The position numbers were made by a program, and so were the translations under genes. The notes beneath the pieces were generated by a model, which had not been told where the DNA came from, searched no databases, and was given only the letters and a program-made list of their open reading frames with translations. Below, piece by piece: positions 11,723 through 22,273 of a DNA stretch of 64,000 bases. Positions within the stretch are counted from its first letter, which is position 1; every line of letters starts with the position of its first letter. The DNA is from Dillenia suffruticosa (lineage: Eukaryota; Streptophyta; Magnoliopsida; Dilleniales; Dilleniaceae). The stretch covers positions 6,982,001 through 7,046,000 of the forward strand of contig JAVTVX010000024.1 in NCBI GenBank assembly GCA_033439265.1. Direction: 5' to 3'.

Positions 11723-13160
11723 TTATTATATAGAAAGCAACAGTGGGGAGGGAGTGGGGAAGGGCGTGCCACGTCGGATGGGAGCAGTAGCACACTGTAC
11801 CCTCCCTTTTTTTTCTCTTTTTTTGGGGTTTTTTTATTTCTTCTTCTAAGATAAGAAACAAATGGAAGATGGGAGAGTAGGAGAGAGTAGCACCTCGGAT
11901 GGAACAGTAGATAATTGTGCCCTCCTTTTTTCTTCTCTTTATTTTCTTTGGGGTTTCTTTCTATAATTTTAATTTTATTTTAATTTTAATTTTTCTTAAC
12001 TATATATAAAGAAATAAATGGGAGGAAGTGGGAGGGATTATCACCTCAGATGAAAACAGTTTGTTAATATTCCATTTTTTCTTTCTTTTTTTGGGGTTTT
12101 TTTCTTCTCTTTTTTTCATCCTTCACACTCATTTTTTTTCGTTTCTTTTTTTTTACTTCTTTTTTTTTCACCCTTCACCATTTTTTTTACTTTTTTTTAT
12201 TCCACTATTACTAATTTGTTACTATTCCTTTTTTTTTTTTTACTTTTTTTCTTTGTTTCTTTTTTTTTTGCTTCTATTTTTTTTACTTCTTTTTTTCCCA
12301 CCCTTCACCCTCCGTTTTTTGTTTTTATTATTTTTTAACTTTTTTTTTGTCTCTTTTGATTCTTTTTTTTTTTTTTTTTACTTTACTTCTCTTCTTTTCC
12401 ACCCTTCACCTTTCTTTTTTTTTTCACTCTTTTTTTTGGATTCTACTATTACCTGTTTGTTACTATTCTTTTTTTTTTGTTTTCTTTTTTTTTCTTTTTT
12501 TTCTTTTTTCTTTTTTTTCTTTTTTACTTCTTTTTTTTCTTTCTTCACCCTTTTTGTCTTATTAATCTATCTCTTCTCCTGTCTCTCTATTTTTTTCCTT
12601 TTTTCTGTGAATTTTACTGTTTTCGCAACTCTCTTTGCAAGTCCTTCTCCTCTTGATGCCTCATGGTGCAATTTGATTTTTTTCGAGTCATTTCTTTTTT
12701 TGGGTCATTTTTTATTGTCTAATTTACTAAAATATTATCCGATAAAAAAAACTATATACATGTACAGCTATATACCATTGAAGGTTTTTTTTTAAAAAAA
12801 AAAACAAGTAGCGAGGGGGAGATGGGAGGAATTGCCACCTTGGATGGAAACAGTTTGTTATTGTTCCTTTTTTTTAGTTTCTTCTTTCTTTTTTTACTTC
12901 TTTTTTTTTTTCATCCTTTACCCTTCAATTTTTTCTTTTTTTTTTTATACATCTTTTTTTTTCATCTTCACCCTTCCTTCTTTTTTTTTTAATACTTTTT
13001 TTGGGTTTCTTCTTCTTTTTTTTTTTTTCACCTTTCACTCTTCTTTTTTTCACTCTTGTTTTTATTCCTCTGTTACTCGTTTCCTACTATTTCTTTTTTT
13101 TTTCTATTTTTTTTGTTTTTTCTCTTTTTTTTTTCTTTTTACTTTTCGCTCTTTTATTTC
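10771..13160. repeat. Pyrimidine-rich array of two interleaved repeat cassettes
   Basis: This is about 2.4 kb of strongly T/C-biased plus strand. Cassette I is about 60 bp, a gggagg-rich part then gccacctcggatggaaacag then ttgttactgttcc. It recurs near 10771, 11379, 11742, 11868, 12018 and 12811. Cassette II is about 31 bp, like ttctactattaccgatttg then ttactattc. It recurs near 11006, 11281, 11551, 12199, 12438 and 13064. Both end in a similar ttgttact-g/a-ttcc followed by a T run. Between them lie runs of cacccttcac and T. The long phenylalanine-rich ORFs here are artefacts of composition. Confidence 0.65.
11691..11720. repeat. (AAT)n microsatellite
   Basis: About nine AAT units lie inside the pyrimidine-rich array, just before cassette I at 11742. 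Confidence 0.85.
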
Positions 13161-13501
13161 GGTAATTATAATACACACAAGAAAAAAAAAATTGGATCAA
13201 GGCCGTACCTTATGCGGTCAAAATCCTCCTGGTATTTAAAATAATAAAAGGGTCAATCAGCTTTGTATCTTTTTGACATATATTGACATGTCTGGCAAGG
13301 TAGGTAATAATTTAGGGTTGAAGTTTACCATCAAAAGTCGTAAAAAAAAATATTATTTTCCATTGTGTTCGGTGAGTTGGAAAAATTTTCAGTTCTAATA
13401 AATTTTTTAATACTATTTATCACATATTTTCTTTTTTTTTTCTTTTAAGAGACAGAGAGGATAGAGTGAAAGTCATTAAAAAAGAGTTGGATCAAATACC
13501 G

Positions 13502-13539
<38 letters not shown>

Positions 13540-13907
13540 TAAAGTCATTAAAAAAGAGAAAACATTGTAGAATGGCTTAAGAAAGTAATTTGTGTCAAAT
13601 AGAGAGAGAGATTAATGATGAACCCGTGTGCGAGATATGATTTTAAATTTTTTAATTAAATTTAAAATTTTAAAAAAAATTATAATAAAAAAATAATCTT
13701 TAAATAAGATTTGTATTGATACTCAATTTAGATAATTTTGAATATGAGAAAGAGATATGCCGGATCCCTAGGCATTAGCATAGGGGCACACTTTGGACGG
13801 GAAAACCAGCTAATTTGGGAACTCCGATTCTGGGGAAAGAAAGAGAGAGAAATTCCCTCCACATCCTAACCACGTAAACTTTCGCTATTCTTTATTCGAG
13901 GGAACAG
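13161..13907. other. AT-rich spacer with a (GA)n tract
   Basis: I see no gene. A pure GA microsatellite runs at about 13503-13537. The phrase gtcattaaaaaagag is repeated on either side of it (13474 and 13542), so the GA run may have expanded inside a short duplication. Confidence 0.6.
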
Positions 13908-14328
13908 GGTGTTCATTCATGTGTGTATTTTGATTTTTTCAAATTATTCGGTTTGGGTTTTTTGAAATTTATATTTTAAAAAATTTAATTTAGAATCAAA
14001 TCGAATTATATAAAATTCGAATCAATTTACTTGAATTAAATGATTTGGGTTGTATTTATTAGAACTAATTCTATAAAACTATTAACTCAAATAAAAATAT
14101 TATTTGATGATGAAATTCTTAACTCAAATAAATGATTTGGGTTTTAATGATTTGGGTTAATCGGATTTCGGGGTGGGATCCAAATAAAATTTTTTGTTTT
14201 TCAAACCGATCCAAATTTTTAATCAAGTGAATTCATTCGACCGACTCGATTTTCATTAATCTAAATCAAATAATCTCATTTTCAAATAGTTTGGACGGAT
14301 AAATGGTTTAACCCGAATAACGAACACC
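13908..14328. mobile_element. MITE candidate, hAT-like ends
   Basis: The stretch opens GGTGTTCATTCATG and closes ATAACGAACACC, an imperfect terminal inverted repeat. The interior of about 420 bp is AT-rich with repeated gatttgggtt and caaaccgatcc-like strings, and has no ORF. Such short elements with GGTGTTC-type ends are common in plants. An 8-bp target duplication is not evident, and the right end abuts the LTR of element B, so boundaries are provisional. Confidence 0.4.
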
Positions 14329-14334
14329 TTTGAG

Positions 14335-14947
14335 AATACAAGACTTGTAAAATGCAGACGGATGATACTCCGGTGGGAGAGACTCAACGTTCAAATCAAA
14401 AAGAGTGGTTTTTGAAAGACAAACAAACTGAAAGAGAGAGCTCTATTTGTATTTTTGTGTGTTAAGTATAGAGTCCAAAGAACATAACTAGCTGATAGTC
14501 TTCATGATGTATATATAATCTGTATGCCCAATGAGTGTCTTATGCCTTCGGGGTGTTGTGTAGAAACACTAAGTTTCTTATGAACGTGTCCTAAGATTAC
14601 AAGATTCGTGATAAAAAAATTTTCAAAAGATTTAAAATCCTATTAGTTAAGCGAAGTCTAAGCTGTCATGGAGATTCATTTTCTTGTCAATAGTGGTTAA
14701 AGATCACTTTCCTTATCACGAAATGTTGTCTCTGCGATTTGGGGGAACGATATGATTATCTTAGTTTATCAAATAGTAATGCTACATACTGAGAAGGATC
14801 GTATTAGTAGATAGTGAGAGGGTGGATTGTGTTTACCCGATTAGAAAATACATCTCATATTGACGACATGTTTTGGCTCATTCTGTCTCATCAAACTGGT
14901 CTTGACAGATCTCAAATGATAATAGGCCGTTAAACTATATTCCATCA
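14335..14947 (-). repeat. 3' LTR of element B
   Basis: It matches 26434-27135 from the region of aaaatgc and the tagagtcca motif through to the inner ccatca end. The outer boundary at about 14335 is uncertain because it merges into the adjacent MITE candidate. Confidence 0.6.
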
Positions 14948-14964
14948 CTTGCCCCCCACTCTTG
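14948..14964 (-). other. Polypurine tract of element B
   Basis: The minus strand reads caagagtggggggcaag immediately before the TGATGG start of the LTR, in the position expected for plus-strand priming. Confidence 0.5.
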
Positions 14965-15179
14965 ATGTTGTTCTGAAGAAAGGGTTTCAGAAGTAGTATT
15001 AAATTGATAGGAATTCGAAAAGATGTTAGTGAGGAGCATCAAATGCGATACATGCTGATTCGGTTACCACGAATCATCTCCAACACATTTTTTATAGTGT
15101 GGCATTTGATTGGCTTTTGCATTATTGTGTTTACTTTTCGATAGTTTTACCTTTTATGCAGTAAGGTGACTCTAGAGTC

Positions 15180-16039
15180 GAAATTAGGGAAATTTGTGAG
15201 GAACACTCAAGACGGATCTAAAATGGCTAAGGGTCCATCGTCACAACTATGGTATCAATGATTACGAGCACAATGTCAGAAGAGGAGTTACATGGAATTG
15301 AGAGTGAGATGTTATTGGGGGATAACTACACTATCGTGTCAACCACCGACAAGGATAGAGCTAATGAGGCATCAGAATGTCATGCTCCGATGTACAAACA
15401 ATATGTCAAATACGATCTAAAAGTGCCATATATGGGTCTTATTGCTTGAGTCATGCTTCGTTGGAATATATTTCCAGTGGTGCTGATCCATAGCGCTTGA
15501 TATTTAATGGTGGCTGTGATTTCCTAATTAAATTTTTGCCACCTTAGTTCATTTTGAGATCCTTATATCTATGTTGAAAAGGTGTGGTAGTGATGGTTAT
15601 ATAGGAGGTTAGTTTTGCTTACAAACTGGGCCAGAGTCGAACTGAAATTTTTTTACAAGGAAACTATCGACAAAAACTAGATGTACAAGTATTTTTTATG
15701 GAGTTTTTGAATAGGGATTTGATGCCCTTGTTACCGGAGGCCGATGGGAACCATTTGTAGGGTTGAGGACTCCACAATCTTCTCGCCATTCACAATTTGT
15801 TCATTCTGTTGGTGGTTCTTGCAAGGCCAAGAAGAGATGTGTTTGGGTAAAAGTTCTTTTGGATGACAAGATACTATCGTTGGCTGATTTGTTGTTAGGG
15901 GAGAAGAGGAAGATTGAGAGGCCCCTCCTAAGGAGAAGAAAAGCAAGAAGCTCATAGATGTCATCTCCTCTCTTGAGGAAAATGATCTTATAGAGATCAC
16001 AACCAACAAACAGATGAGACTAGAGTTGAAGACGTGGTG
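15180..16039 (+). pseudogene. Antisense coding region of element B, first part
   Basis: This part runs opposite to gag in B. The block at 15249-15449 contains EEELHGIESEMLLGDNY, DKDRA and YKQYVKYDLKVPY, clearly the counterpart of the element A block at 8458-8727. A second block near 15860-15955 (LADLLLGEKRKIERPLL) matches A near 7960-8050. The region then runs into the nested element at 16045 and resumes after 22273. Product unknown. Confidence 0.55.
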
Positions 16040-16044
16040 TTCCA

Positions 16045-17399
16045 TGATAACATGCAATTTATTAAATTTATTATTGTTATCATGGTTTGAATTTGAATTG
16101 TTTAATGCACTAATGATTGGTTTTATTGAATTTTATTTTTAGGAAATTGAAATTGAGGACTTGGAGCAAATTGGGCTTAACAAGGAAATTTTGGAGCTAA
16201 TTGGGAGTAAAGTTTATAATAGGAAGATTTCTAATTGATTTGAAAGATTAAAAGGAAGAAAAATGCTACTAAATCTCTCATGTTACTAATTCTCTCAAAG
16301 AGGTTAGAAGGAAAGAGCACATTCATATATTTTCTTTCCAAAAAGGGGCCGGCTGCCTTGCTTATTTAAATGAAGGGCTGCACTCAATGAAACAACATAA
16401 TACTCTCTACACAATACTCCAAGGAGGTGGCTGTATCTTAAGGAGAAAAGAGAGGAATTTCATGACTGTTCATTCAATCTCTCATTAGGTTTTATTTCTT
16501 ATTTTTTTTCTTTCTTCTTAGGAACATTATTTTTTTATTTTCTTGTGTTGATATTTACCACCATGAGTGGCTAGTTCTTTTATTCTGATTCAAGAGGAAT
16601 TTTAATCGATTGTTCTTCATTGTGAGGTTATGTTCTTAATTTAATTTCTTGCCCTTTATTCAAGTATTCATTGATTCTTGATTTATTTTTAGGGAAACCT
16701 AATATTGGTTAATCTGACAATTTAATTGAATATTAGTTTTCCTATTGCTATCCAGGAATTCAGTGATCCGTAATTGTCATGAATGAATGGTACGAGTAGC
16801 GAATAGGTTATTTATGTTTATGGGTCGTTGCCGATATTCATGTTAACCTAGGGAATCGATGGAACAAAATCGAATAATTGTACGGCTATCCTGGTTATTT
16901 ATATTTTGGTTTAACTGTTTTCACAGAACTTAATACTGTCATTATTTGATATGGAACACTATCGTACCCAGTCGATTAATGATAAGTTTTGATTGGATGC
17001 TGGGTTTGGTCAATTAAATTAGGAAAACACAAGATTTATTACGGCTATCCTAATAGATCTAAGGTTAAATGCTTGAATCGCAAGAATAATATTTTCAACC
17101 TATGATCAATAAAACAATCGAATATATGAACCCTTGAATCGGAGTTTGGTAAATTGAATTTCTTCCTTACATTTTAGTATTTTGCATTGTTGATTTGTTT
17201 CTTATTTTTAACTTATTAATTTTTATTCGGCAAATTTTATTTTAGCAATTTGTTTGAAAACCCCCAATTTTATTTTTTTACATTAACTAAGAGATTGAAT
17301 TAATTAGTTCCCTTGGGATTCGACCTGGTAACCACTATTGCTACAGTTTGTGGCATTAGGGAAATCGGTATTAATTTGAGGGTTTCGACAACCCGACCA
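16045..17399 (+). repeat. First LTR of the Athila-like element
   Basis: It is about 1355 bp with TG...CA ends. It contains tgcttatttaaatgaaggg (TATA-like, near 16360), plausibly the U3 promoter. It is near-identical to 20765-22098, except in a stretch of about 150-200 bp shortly before the end. Confidence 0.85.
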
Positions 17400-17404
17400 A
17401 ATTT

Positions 17405-17422
17405 TGGCGCCGTTGCCGGGGA
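17405..17422 (+). other. Primer-binding site, tRNA-Asp type
   Basis: The motif tggcgccgttgccgggga lies five bases after the LTR. This motif is characteristic of Athila-type plant elements primed by tRNA-Asp. An identical copy follows the second LTR at 22104-22121. Confidence 0.7.
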
Positions 17423-17443
17423 ACTATTTTAATTTCTTAGTTT

Positions 17444-17836
17444 GTGCTTTTCACTTGTTTATTGATTTTTGGAGAGGAAAAGATGAAGTTAGCTGCATCA
17501 ATTTTGAACCAACATCCCTTGTGCATCGAGAACCCAGCTCATGAGGTAAGTCACTCGAATTTTGAAAATCAAATTTCTGAATTGACTGTTTTGGTTCGTC
17601 AGATGGCTGCAAGGCAAATACGTGCAACCAAAGTTTGTGGCATATGCTCAGTTCCCGGACATCCGACAGATATGTGTCCATCCCTACAAGAAGATTTCAT
17701 TCAACAAGTAAATATGGTAGGAGGATTCCCTCATCAACCTCAATGTACGTATGATCTTTTCTCCCATTATTATAATCCTGAATGGAGGGATCAGCCAAAC
17801 TTGAGCTATGGACACCAAGGAGGACACACGAGATGA
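17444..17836 (+). pseudogene. Gag C-terminal part of the Athila-like element
   Basis: The open stretch contains a CCHC zinc knuckle (CGICSVPGHPTDMC, C-x2-C-x4-H-x4-C, at about 17637-17678). The Athila/Tat-typical QEDFIQQVN, VGGFPHQPQ and YNPEWRDQPN follow. Most of the usual large gag is missing, so this is a reduced gag in a non-autonomous element. It is treated as a fossil. Confidence 0.7.
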
Positions 17837-17887
17837 CAACACTTCAACAGAACAACACCCGCACCTGCACAACCCTCAAATTCTTGT

Positions 17888-18886
17888 ATGTCTTTAGAGG
17901 ATATAGTTAAGGCTCTCGCAACTAATACTCAACAATTTCAACAGGAAACGAGAGCTAGTATTCAAAATTTGGGAAATCAAATCACTCAGCTAGCCACTTC
18001 GGTTAGCAATTTGGAGGTTCGAATCTCAGGAAAATTACCTTCACAAACGGTAGTAAACCCTAAGGAGAATGATAGTGCAATGGTGTTGCGATCAACCCCA
18101 CCATCGTCCAAGAAGGTAGATGAAATGAAGGATGAAGAAGAAGAGGATAAGGCCATCGATGAAAGTCCAATTAAGTTTGAGGAATCCAAGATGGAAGAAT
18201 ATGAGAAGGAAGTAGGGAAAATAAGAGGTAATGAGATAGGTGAGAATGTGTCTGATATCATCAAGAGAACTCTACCCGAAAAATGTACAGATCCAAGTAT
18301 GTTCACTCTATCTTGTATTATTGGTAAGAAAAAAATAGAGCATGCCATGTTAGATTTCGGAGCACCTGTTAATATCATGTCTTATTCAATTTATAGTGCT
18401 CTAAAATTGGGTTCATTAAAAGAAACTGGAGTTGTTATTCAGTTGGCTGACCACTCTTATGCTTACTCAGAGGGGATTGTTGAAGATATTTTGGTACAGG
18501 TTAACGAATTAATTTTTCCAATTGATTTTTACATCTTGAAAATGGAAGGAGACACTATCACAAATTCAGCTCCACTTCTATTAGGACAACCATTCATGAA
18601 GACAGCAAAAACCAAAATAGATGTGGATGAGGGTATTTTCTCCGTCGAGTTCGACAGCGAGATTGTGAAATTTATTATTTTCGATCCTATGAAGTACCCA
18701 AATGAGTGTCAATCAATTTGTTCTACTGATATATTTTATTTAATTGTGCAGGAAATTTGTGAAAAAAAATGTGATATTGATTTTGAATTGAATGCACAAT
18801 TAGATATGGAAGGAAAGTCATATGCGCCTCACAAAGTAAAGTTGAAGCCTCCTCGAAGAGAAACAAGTGAAAACCGTCGAGCATAA
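17888..18886 (+). pseudogene. Retropepsin-bearing region of the Athila-like element
   Basis: A 332-residue open stretch. It opens with a coiled-coil-like segment (TNTQQFQQETRASIQNLG), followed by an acidic linker. The retropepsin-like core reads AMLDFGAPVNIMSYSIY, then QLADHS and LLLGQPFMKTAKTKID, the usual Athila order. No reverse transcriptase follows. It is unclear whether a protein is made. Its good preservation fits the young LTRs. Confidence 0.7.
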
Positions 18887-20764
18887 CGACGTTAAATTGT
18901 CATATTAAAGTTTTTTTTTTTTTAGAATTTGATTTAATTTTTAGTAATTTCATTTATTCAATTTTAAGTGTTATTTATCTCCTTTTTAATTTTTGCAGGT
19001 ATCCAATTCAATCACCCAAGTCATGGTTCAACACAGAATTTTCAGAGGCAGAAGCAGTCTTGGCATTAGGGCGTGATCACGTGATTTCCGGCCTTAAAAA
19101 AAAAAATATGCTGGTTGCGAATGCCCAAACCAAAGGATTCATAGAGGAGATTTCGTATTCTCTCATTCCCGCCATCACCTTAGGGGAGTTTTCTCATTCT
19201 TTATCTTTCTTTTCATTGTCCTCTTTCATTGCCTAGCATCTTTCATTTTTGAGATCAGTTTTTAATTATGCTAGTTGTGAATTTCTTTAGCATTGTGTCT
19301 AAAATTCTCATCTTTTGCATACATTGAGGACAATGTAGTATTTAGGTGTGGGGGGGGATTTTCATGCCAATGTTATTTCTTCTATTTTTCTTTGAAACTT
19401 CGTACTCTCTGGATTTTGTCGGATAATGATTTTGAGTTAGTATACATTGTTGATTTGAGTTTGAAATACATGAAAGAGACAAGTGTGATTAGTTATTTTT
19501 GGATAAAATTATTTTAAAGTGTCCCATTGATCTTGATGATTGAGTCATTTGAAAATGTGATAGATTTGATACAATATTGCACAATTTTTGTGAGAATTTG
19601 AGCCTTAAGAGCATGTCATCAAATTTGCTCTAATATTTCTTCATGAGTGTGCATCAATCTTAGTGTGTTTATTCTAGAACTTGCTTTACTATGGTTTTTG
19701 AGACCACATCAATGAGTTCATACATTAATATGATGGGGGCATTTAGGTTTATCCATTTTAGCTCTAGAAAATAAACTTTCCTGTGCATAATATTTCCCTT
19801 AGTGAAATCCTTTGAGTTTATATCTATTTTCTTTGCTTTAACCTCATTAATTAACACATAGCCTTCTTTTTACACTTTACTTTCTTTTTGGTTCTTATAT
19901 TAAAGAAGCATGTGATTTGAGCATATATTTAGTGGTTATTTGAAAAGGGAATGAGATACTTCTATTGTGAGATTTATTTTCGAGAAATTGATTATATACT
20001 TGGGGTGGATTGCATATGCGCGGCATTTTTCATTGATCTTCATTTAGTTTTCTTATTCATCAAAAATTGTGTTGATACCAAAAAAAAAAAAAAGAAAAAA
20101 AAAAGAGAAGGAAAAGAAAAAGAAAAAGAAAAAATTCCCAAAAGTTGAAATTGGGGAATTTGAAGCGAAAATGTGAAAAGTTTGATTGAGAGATGATTAT
20201 GATCTTGATTGGGTTATCTTTCTTTTGGCTTAATTGTATTTCATGATATGTGATATAGGGGATGTACTCTTGACATGCTTCTTTGATATATTTATTACAC
20301 GATACATTTATCCTTTTACCCTTCCTTTACCCAAGCCACGTTACAACCCTTACAAAAACCCCCAGATTTTTGTTTTGAATTCATATAAGTAGTGGTGGAG
20401 ATTTGATAAATAAGCAAGCTTATGGTAATAGTATACTATATTTTGATTTTGAGAGTTATCAATAAATTCCCTTTAAAGACTTGAGTGCATAGAGCGATCT
20501 CCTTGTGAGGGTAATGGATCTTGTTGCATTGAATTCTGATGATATTGTTGAGTCTATTAGGATACTTAAATTTTCTTTTAAGGTTATACAAACTATGATT
20601 ACTTGCTCTCTGGATTGTGATTCTGGCTTGAATGTTTCAATGTGTGCTACTTGAGATTGTTGAATGATGAAATGAAGGAGGGGAAGGAGTGAAGAGGAGA
20701 ATAGTTGTATGGCATTGGCATTGTAAATGCTTGAGGACAAGCATTGGTTTGGTGTGGGGGAATT
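18887..20764 (+). other. Non-coding internal region and polypurine tract of the Athila-like element
   Basis: About 1.9 kb without a recognisable coding region. Two purine-rich motifs of similar wording occur: ttgaggacaatg then aggtgtgggggg near 19322-19359, and cttgaggacaagcattgg then ggtgtggggg near 20730-20760. The second directly precedes the 3' LTR and is the likely polypurine tract. An A/G-rich run (about 20080-20140) also lies here. Confidence 0.6.
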
Positions 20765-22098
20765 TGATAACATGTAATTTATTGAATTTATTATTGTTAT
20801 CATGGTTTGAATTTGAATTGTTTAATGCACTAATGGTTGGTTTTATTGAATTTTATTTTTAGGAAATTGAAATTGAGGACTTGGAGCAAATTGGGCTTAA
20901 CAAGGAAATTTTGGAGCTAATTGGGAGTAAAGTTTATAATGGGAAGATTCCTAATTGATTTGAAAGATTAAAAGGAAGGAAAATACTACTAAATCTCTCA
21001 TGTTACTAATTCTCTCAAAGAGGTTAGAAGGAAAGAGCACATTCATATATTTTCTTTCCAAAAAGGGGTCGGCTGCCTTGCTTATTTAAATGAAGGGCTG
21101 CACTCAATGAAAAATAATACTCTCTACACAATACTCCAAGGAGGTGACTGCATCTTAAGGAGAAAAGAGAGGAACTTTATGACAATTCATTCAATCTCTC
21201 GTTAGGTTTTATTTCTTATTTTTTTCTTTCTTCTTAGGAACATTATTTTTTTATTTTCTTGTGTTGATATTTACCACCATGAGTGGCTAGTTCTTTTATT
21301 CTGATTCAAGGGGAATTTTAATCGATTGTTCTTCATTGTGAGGTTATGTTCTTAATTTAATTTCTTGCCCTTTATTCAAGTATTCATTGATTCTTGATTT
21401 ATTTTTAGGGAAACCTAATATTGGTTAATCTGACAATTTAATTGAATATTAGTTTTCCTATTGCTATCCAGGAATTCAGTGATCCGTAATTGTCATGAAT
21501 GAATGGTACGAGTAGCGAATAGGTTATTTATGTTTAGGTCGTTGCCGATATTCATGTTAACCTAGGGAATCGATGGAACAAAATCGAATAATTGTACGGC
21601 TATCCTAGTTATTTGTATTTTGGTTTAACTGTTTTCACAGAACTTAATGCTGTCATTATTTGATATGGAACGCTATCGTACCCAGTCGATTAATGATAAG
21701 TTTTGATTGGATGCTGGGTTTGGTCAATTAAATTAGGAAAATACAAGATTTATTACGGCTATCCTAATAGATCTAAGGTTAAATGCTTGAATTGCAAGAA
21801 TAATATTTTCAACCAATGATCAATAAGACAATCGAATATATAAACCCTTGAATCGGAGTTTGGTGAATTGAATTTCTTCTTTAAATTTTAGTATTTTTGC
21901 ATATTTGATTTGTCTTTTAATTTTGCCTATTTAATTTTGATTTAGGAATTTCTTTTATAAACCCCCCATTTTATTTTGGCATTACTAAGGAGTTAAGTTA
22001 ATATAGTTCCCTTGGGATTCGACCTGGTAACCACTATTGCTACAGTTTGTTGCATTGGGGGAATCAGTATTAATTTGAGGGTTTCGACAACCCGACCA
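20765..22098 (+). repeat. Second LTR of the Athila-like element
   Basis: It is about 1334 bp and starts TGATAACATG. Most of it is near-identical to the first LTR, but a stretch around 21885-22000 is clearly more different than the rest. The final ~100 bp are again nearly the same. Confidence 0.85.
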
Positions 22099-22268
22099 AA
22101 TTTTGGCGCCGTTGCCGGGGAACTATTTTAATTTCTTAGTTTGTGCTTTTCACTTGTTTATTGATTTTTGGAGAGGAAAAGATGGAGTTAGCTGCATCAA
22201 TTTTGAACCAACATCCCTTGTGCATCGAGAACCCAGCTCATGAGGTAAGTCACTCGACAACCCGACCA
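22099..22268 (+). repeat. Extra partial internal copy after the second LTR
   Basis: The sequence after the second LTR repeats the primer site and first ~150 bp of internal sequence seen after the first LTR. It then passes into the last bases of an LTR (CAACCCGACCA) before the TTCCA target repeat. This is what remains of a tandem LTR-internal-LTR-internal-LTR array. Such arrays are known from recombination between LTR elements. Confidence 0.65.
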
Positions 22269-22273
22269 TTCCA

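Larger units (their letters stand above)
16045..22268 (+). mobile_element. Athila-like, gag-protease-only Ty3/gypsy element nested in element B
   Basis: LTRs of about 1.34 kb (16045-17399 and 20765-22098) start TGATAACATG and end AACCCGACCA. The tRNA-Asp-type motif tggcgccgttgccgggga follows. The internal part is only about 3.4 kb, with a gag zinc knuckle, a retropepsin-like domain, about 1.9 kb without coding and a polypurine tract. Perfect 5-bp target repeats (TTCCA, 16040-16044 and 22269-22273) bracket the unit. Beyond the second LTR lies a further short piece of 5' internal sequence ending in LTR-end sequence. LTR identity is about 97 percent by eye over most of their length, suggesting roughly one to two million years. 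Pol is absent, so it would be non-autonomous. Confidence 0.8.

Noticed and set aside
10671-13244. Long phenylalanine-rich open frames (up to 255 codons) on the plus strand
   Set aside because: They are translations of T runs in the polypyrimidine array. No domain is present, and the length follows from base composition.
17400-17425. Possible tRNA-Asp gene
   Set aside because: Only the 3'-end complement is present, directly after an LTR. It is a primer-binding site.
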